Positions 59,441 to 64,000 of a stretch of DNA of 64,000 nt are shown in pieces. The stretch lies in the NCBI GenBank assembly GCA_013180625.2, contig SNVD02013850.1, positions 1 through 64,000 on the forward strand, read 5' to 3'. The notes under the pieces were generated by a model, which saw only the letters and a list, made by a program, of their open reading frames with translations, did not search any database and was not told where the DNA came from. Numbering within the stretch: the stretch's first letter is position 1; every line of letters starts with the position of its first letter. The stretch is from Boswellia sacra (lineage: Eukaryota > Streptophyta > Magnoliopsida > Sapindales > Burseraceae). The translations under genes and the position numbers were made by a program.

Positions 59441-59678
59441 GGGGTGAGCACTCATTTGAAGGTAGATGTTCTCTCCTTGAGTGCTTGTCCAACACACTTC
59501 CTTGTACAATTACCTTATAAAGTAATAACAATTGTATATTCCCTAACTCTCTTTTGCTTCCCTTGATCTTGCTTGGCATTATTAAAGTGCTTGAAGGCTT
59601 ACTTAGATGCAAGTTTGGGTCATTGAGCGCCTAAGGTCGCACGGTCTAAGAGGTGAAACATTAAGCCCGTAACACTTA

Positions 59679-60665
59679 GCTGCTTCTTCTAGTTTATACA
59701 ATCACTGTTATAGTGAAACAAAAATTTTCTGTCTAATATGATGCATCATCAATTTTTAAGCCTTCTAGGGACCTTCCTTTTCTAATCAAAGTGATCAGTT
59801 GTGGAATTAATGTAAGGATGGAGAATCTCCATTAGAAGAATAATATATGAATAGGTGGAGTTGCTTATCGGGCGAGGAACAACGAGGTCCCATCTCACTG
59901 TTTGGGGAAAATCAATTCGCCATTCACCAATGTGGTTTACACGTAGGATGGCGATATGGGTCACATAAACTCCAATCGTTTGGTCTTTTTTGAGGTGATC
60001 TCCAGTCTCACTAACGCTTAGTGTCCGTATCTATCACATTGATATGGCATTAAAAAATCAATTCCAAGAACAAGACAGGATGCTTAAAGTTCAATAATGA
60101 ATTCCGAGTTTTGTTTGGTTCTATATTGGAAATTAATGGCTAGAGAGCTAGATTTAAAGACTAATAGCAAATTGATCATCTTCTTAAATCATTCATGTTT
60201 ACGAGTCTTTATCAATCAAGATGGATATACGCCAGCATTTTCGTTTAGGTCCAACCGTCCAACCAAGCAAAGTTCATGTTCATGCCGGCCACTCAGCTTA
60301 GAAATAATCTGCAAAATTTGGACAAAATTTGGCCAAAAAATCGGCTTTTTATTTATGGTAGAGAGACTCATAGTAATCAACATGTTACGCTATTTTGTTA
60401 TTTCTAGTTATAGTTCCGAATGTTTAATTTGCATGCTACATCCATAGATCTGATCAGAACGTCATTCAAGATTGAGTAAACTTTCGAGTGTACGTATATT
60501 GACCCTTATTTTCCGTAAAAATATTAGGCATGTTCTGACTTTCTACCTGTTCTGATAACCAATATTCTGTGGCTGCTGCCAAATGTAAATGTATGCACTT
60601 CACAATTTCGTAGGTGACTTTATATATATGTTTTATTGAAAAACGTTCATATTCTGCACTAATTG
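59679..60665. other. Intergenic, 3' flank of the NIP gene
   Basis: No gene recognised. The plus-strand open frame at 60,097-60,447 has no motif. The 3' UTR of the NIP gene should lie just below 60,666. Confidence 0.4.
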
Positions 60666-62123
60666 CTAAACGAACACTAAGGAGTGAGTAAGGAGATTGG
60701 TGTTTGGAGAGGATGTGGAGCTACAAGGCCGCCGGGGCTTTAGACGTAGAAAACGATACAGAAGAGCGCCTGCAACAGCTCCGATTGTTGGGGCGGTAAT
60801 ATATATCCATATATCATTAAAGTTCCAGGAAATGATTGCTGGCCCCAATGATCGTGCAGGATTCATAGATCCTCCTGAAACGGGGCTGCAGTGGAAAACA
60901 AGGAATTATGCCAAGGTGATTTTGAGAATTTAGGCTTGTATGAGACTTTTTGAAGCTGTACTGTACCTACCCTGTAATAAGCACTGCGAGCCCAATAGCC
61001 ATTCCAACAACGAATCCGGATAAATTGCCTACCTGCAATTGGATTTGAATTTGATAGGGGTCCAATTTGGTCTTCTTTTACATGATATTAAATTCTCGTT
61101 GTGCTTAAATTGAATTGGTTAAAATTTGCTCATTAATAGATCAAAACAATGGATATAATAAAAACTCTTCTTTAATTGATTCGAGTTCTTTAAAGGGCAA
61201 TTTCTCCTTACAGTTTGAGCTTGGTGCGTCAATGATGCAGCAAGGAACATGACGATGAAAGTTGCAATCAGCTCCGCCCAGAAGGCAGAATTGCTGCCTT
61301 GGAGTGCTCGAGTGATCATAAGATCAGATTTTATGCTGTAGACCAGCTTTCCGATGTATGTTCCCAAGGCAGAGCCCACTGTTTGAGCCAATGTATAAAG
61401 CGGAACCTGTTAAACAGTAATTAATAAAAACTTTCAAGTTTCTAGTTACATGAAAATTAACCTACTGAAGTACAAAGTTTGTAGAGGTACCTTGGACCAT
61501 GGAAAATGACCAAATGTTGCAAAGGCTATCGTGACTGCAGGATTAACATGTGCACCAGAGATTGGCCCTATACAGAAAATCACCACGATTATTGTTAATC
61601 CTGCTGTGGCTGCATATTCCAGGAGACCCACCTCACCTCTCATCAACTGTGTGCTTGCCACGATCCCACACACACAAAACATCAGAATAAAAGTCCCTAC
61701 CATCTCCGCTATAACCTACATATATGTGACTAGGTGAGTAATGGGGGCATAACATAGCATTTCAAGTAGTTCACTTTCCTAAAAGAACATTAATTAAAAG
61801 ATTTCCTGTTGGTTAAGTGTTGAATTGGTAATTAATCACACATCAAAATCAGAAAGTTTCTCAAACAAAACACTATCTATGTAAATTTGTTCGAGTAATT
61901 GAAGACTCGATCGTATCTTAAGGGCTTAGTGTTCTCTTACCGCACGGGCATGATCTAGATCCATTTCATGTGGAAAGCGAAGAAGAAAAGACTTCCTAAA
62001 TGGTTGCTCTTCATTCACTGACACTGCATTAGACCCCGACTCTTGATCATCCTTGGACTGCCCACTGGTTGATGCACAATTTGAAATGTCAGGAGATGGT
62101 TGCTCCTGGAGGCATGGTTTCAT
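60666..62123 (-). CDS. NIP7-1: NIP7-type aquaporin (boric acid/small solute channel)
   Basis: Exons: 62,123-61,941; 61,715-61,491; 61,406-61,212; 61,032-60,971; 60,885-60,666, all GT-AG, 885 nt, 294 aa. A long hydrophilic N-terminus (about 60 aa) leads into six membrane helices, starting VIAEMVGTFILMF. Both NPA boxes are present: SGAHVNPAV (119-121) and SGGSMNPARS (230-232, filter Arg233). By alignment in memory the helix-2 filter residue is Ala99 and LE1 is Gly227, as in NIP7;1, whose Arabidopsis form is a pollen boric acid channel in the plasma membrane with a gating Tyr; the matching Tyr95 (GLLEYA) is kept. Odd: GPISG at 111-115, where most relatives have GHISG. The ATG at 62,123 is the first in frame after a stop. 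Substrate is inferred. Confidence 0.92.
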
Positions 62124-62266
62124 TTTCTTGACGAAAAATCCAGGCACTCTCGTTCAAGAAAAATGAGCCTTAAATCGAGGCTTTAATGGTGATAAAGATT
62201 AAAGAGGTTGAAAGAACATGTCGAATAGTTTAGTTGTAATGGTGTTTCTTGCATGCAATTGATCTA

Positions 62267-62274
62267 TATAATGA
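62267..62274 (-). promoter_or_regulatory. TATA box candidate of the NIP gene
   Basis: The minus strand reads CATTATATAGATC about 145 bp upstream of the ATG. Confidence 0.45.
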
Positions 62275-62279
62275 AGGAT

Positions 62280-63023
62280 TAAATATGGCAGAAAGTGTTT
62301 TGTTGGTCACACCGTTTTGGCTGCTTGGAAGATTAAGTTTTAGAGGCGATAGAAATGGGAGCTTCAACGCATTTCATGTGTTGGTCTCAGATGGTGGAAA
62401 TGAGGAAGTATTTTGTGCTGCTTAACTGCTTCTTTTCAGTAAGGCTAACCGATTTGTTCCCAACATTCTCAATTTTGGTATTTTTACTACATTTTCTTTC
62501 TTTCCTTCTACTTTGTTTACAATTCTGATGGTAAGATAAATAGAATAGTAATAATTTAAAAGAGCTGAAATGGAACACTAAGCACTGATCACTTTTGAGG
62601 TGGGCTAACATATTCAAATGTCTATTTACTCAAAACTGACTATTTCTTGACCAATTCTAAAGTGGAAGAACAAGTTCAGCTCCCATGACGTCCATTTCAA
62701 CACCTATCAACTGATAAAATGCTTGTTTCAAACATTGATTCAAATTCAATTGCGTGGTTAACTCCCACTGACCACTTTAAAGGGGGCCAACGATAAGATC
62801 ATCATGTCACAGAAGTTAACATGGTAAACTAACCTCTACCTTTCTCAGTCTTCAAGTTAAGCTCGAAGTTCCAGGACTCGGGGTCTCCATGCCGCGGAGA
62901 TTCTCACGGGCTCAGGTCCACACGAAGCTCAAGTAACTCTGCTCAAGCTGGACTGCTATTGGACTTGCTCGATCCATTTCACCCATGTAACAGTGCTCAA
63001 ATTTTAGGTAAATTAGGTCTTGA
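62280..63023. other. Intergenic upstream of the NIP gene
   Basis: No gene. A GC-richer single-copy-like patch at 62,860-62,990 (ctcggggtctccatgccgcg...) is not explained. Confidence 0.4.
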
Positions 63024-63189
63024 CTGTTTACATTTTCTAAAAACTGCTTTATAAAAAGTCACTTTTTTATGCATTTAAATTAATATCAACCATATATCAT
63101 TTTTAAAATTCAAAAAAATTTAAAATTAATTATATATTTTTTTCAAATATTGAAAACAAAAACTCTAAATACATAAACAAACATACCCT
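63024..63189 (-). mobile_element. Diverged MITE copy (family A), minus orientation
   Basis: In reverse complement it reads agggtatgtttgtttatgta, then gtttttgttttcaatatttg and ttttaaatttttttgaattt, following the family order with more differences than the other copies. Confidence 0.5.
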
Positions 63190-63906
63190 TATCTACTATT
63201 CACGAGTAGTGAAATCCCTTCGTATAAGTTCACTCCAGAAAGTCATCCATTGATGTCTTTTAAGATGTGTTATTAAAAGTGGAGAAAAGTCTAAGGTACA
63301 TCAGACGGATACGTATACATAGATTCTATTTCGAATTTTAAAATCATAAAAAAAAAGTGGTGTTACTACTTTCTCCGTCAATTAATCATCTATTTACGTG
63401 TTCAATCAGTCCACCCGCTATTGTAGTTTCTTGACAAAAATGCAAACTCTATTGATCAATTGTCTCAATTATGGAGTGTCCTAACTTCAAGATCCCAATT
63501 CCTCACTTGTTCATTGATTAAGGAACAAACCTTCGTACGTCATTTCACATGAGCTGTTTTCTCTAAGAGTTCCTTACCTTCCCCCTATATATCATAATGT
63601 ATTAATTTGCACTTTAAGTTGAGCAGTTTACATACAACATATCGGAAAGGGTAAGCGAGAGCTGTCCTTAAATCTCACTTCTCTGGCGTGTGTGAGAATA
63701 TATATATATTTAGAGAGAGAGAGAGCATTATCATCTAATTAAATTAAATCGCGTTGACATGTGGCAAAAATACTCGCTTATTGGTTTCAATATGCTACTT
63801 GTACACACAATGTAAAACTTACAGCTCCAAATCAACAAAGACACTATAATCATCCCTCTACAGCATCACATTAAACTTCCATATATGAACATTATGTCAT
63901 TGACAT
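63190..63906. other. Intergenic, nothing recognised
   Basis: Small (TA)n and (GA)n runs lie near 63,697-63,725. No coding frame. Confidence 0.4.
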
Positions 63907-64000
63907 TAGGGATGGCAAAAACCTGGGGCATCCCGACCCCGACCCCGGCCCCGAGAAGATTTTTTAATCTCCGTCCCCTTCTCCTAAAATTCTGGGGTCG
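63907..64000 (+). mobile_element. Start of a hAT-like MITE, cut by the window end
   Basis: tagggatggcaaaaacctgg opens a C-rich stretch (cccgaccccgaccccggccc). The TAGGGATGGCAA end resembles the end at 29,509 and plant hAT MITEs. The right end is outside the window. Confidence 0.5.

Larger units (their letters stand above)
58786..59674 (+). mobile_element. Candidate solo LTR with heat-shock elements and nested MITE
   Basis: Starts TGTCACGCTCCGCACGC and ends GCCCGTAACA, flanked by CTTA on both sides (58,782-58,785 and 59,675-59,678). TG...CA and the TGTCACG start are common for plant LTRs. About 709 bp without the MITE and its duplication. It carries a TATA box CTATAAATA at 59,432-59,440, a U5-like end, and a dense run of GAA/TTC pentamers upstream of it. 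There is no adjacent retroelement coding sequence. Only four flank bases match, so the solo-LTR call is good but not certain. Confidence 0.6.

Noticed and set aside
1..64000. tRNA, rRNA or snRNA genes
   Set aside because: I looked for B-box (ggttcgaatcc), 5S and U-snRNA promoter motifs and saw no convincing match.

Overview
The window is nuclear DNA of a dicot plant. It is AT-rich, its genes have many GT-AG introns, and it is full of plant transposable elements. Every recognisable protein has its closest remembered relative in plants. A woody eudicot such as Citrus would fit, but that species guess is weak.

Layout. Positions 1-20,300 are a repeat-dominated block. It holds a broken Ty1/copia element abutting a decayed MULE/FAR1-type transposase gene, nested terminal-inverted-repeat elements, a 1.83 kb solo LTR with a perfect 5-bp target duplication, and two MITEs. 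Positions 20,497-50,100 are a gene island: a 114-aa plant protein of unknown function (-), the NEDD8/RUB E1 catalytic subunit ECR1 (-, 9 exons), a TBL family O-acetyltransferase-like protein (-, 4 exons), a 61-aa one-pass membrane protein (-), ATP-dependent NAD(P)H-hydrate dehydratase (+, 11 coding exons) and an AILP/YGL-LRDR amidotransferase-like protein (-, 5 exons). Positions 50,100-60,650 are again intergenic and repeat-rich. They contain a Pack-MULE-like element (54,418-55,850) and a candidate solo LTR carrying heat-shock elements with a MITE inside it (58,786-59,674). A NIP7-type aquaporin gene (-, 5 exons) lies at 60,666-62,123, followed by intergenic DNA.

Exon models were built by hand. 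Each splices with GT-AG borders into one open frame with conserved motifs: ECR1 449 aa, TBL 451 aa, NAXD 378 aa, AILP 236 aa, NIP 294 aa. The order ECR1 - TBL - NAXD - AILP matches, from memory, a run of neighbouring Arabidopsis chromosome 5 genes (At5g19180, At5g19160, At5g19150, At5g19140). The NIP7 neighbour matches the paralogous chromosome 3 segment (TBL10 and NIP7;1). The window may therefore keep an ancestral gene block that Arabidopsis split between two duplicated segments. The genes do not form a pathway: they serve neddylation, wall-polymer acetylation, metabolite repair, a stress-linked protein and solute transport. No wholly new system was found. The most unusual pieces are the heat-shock-element LTR, the nested TIR element and the Pack-MULE-like insertion.
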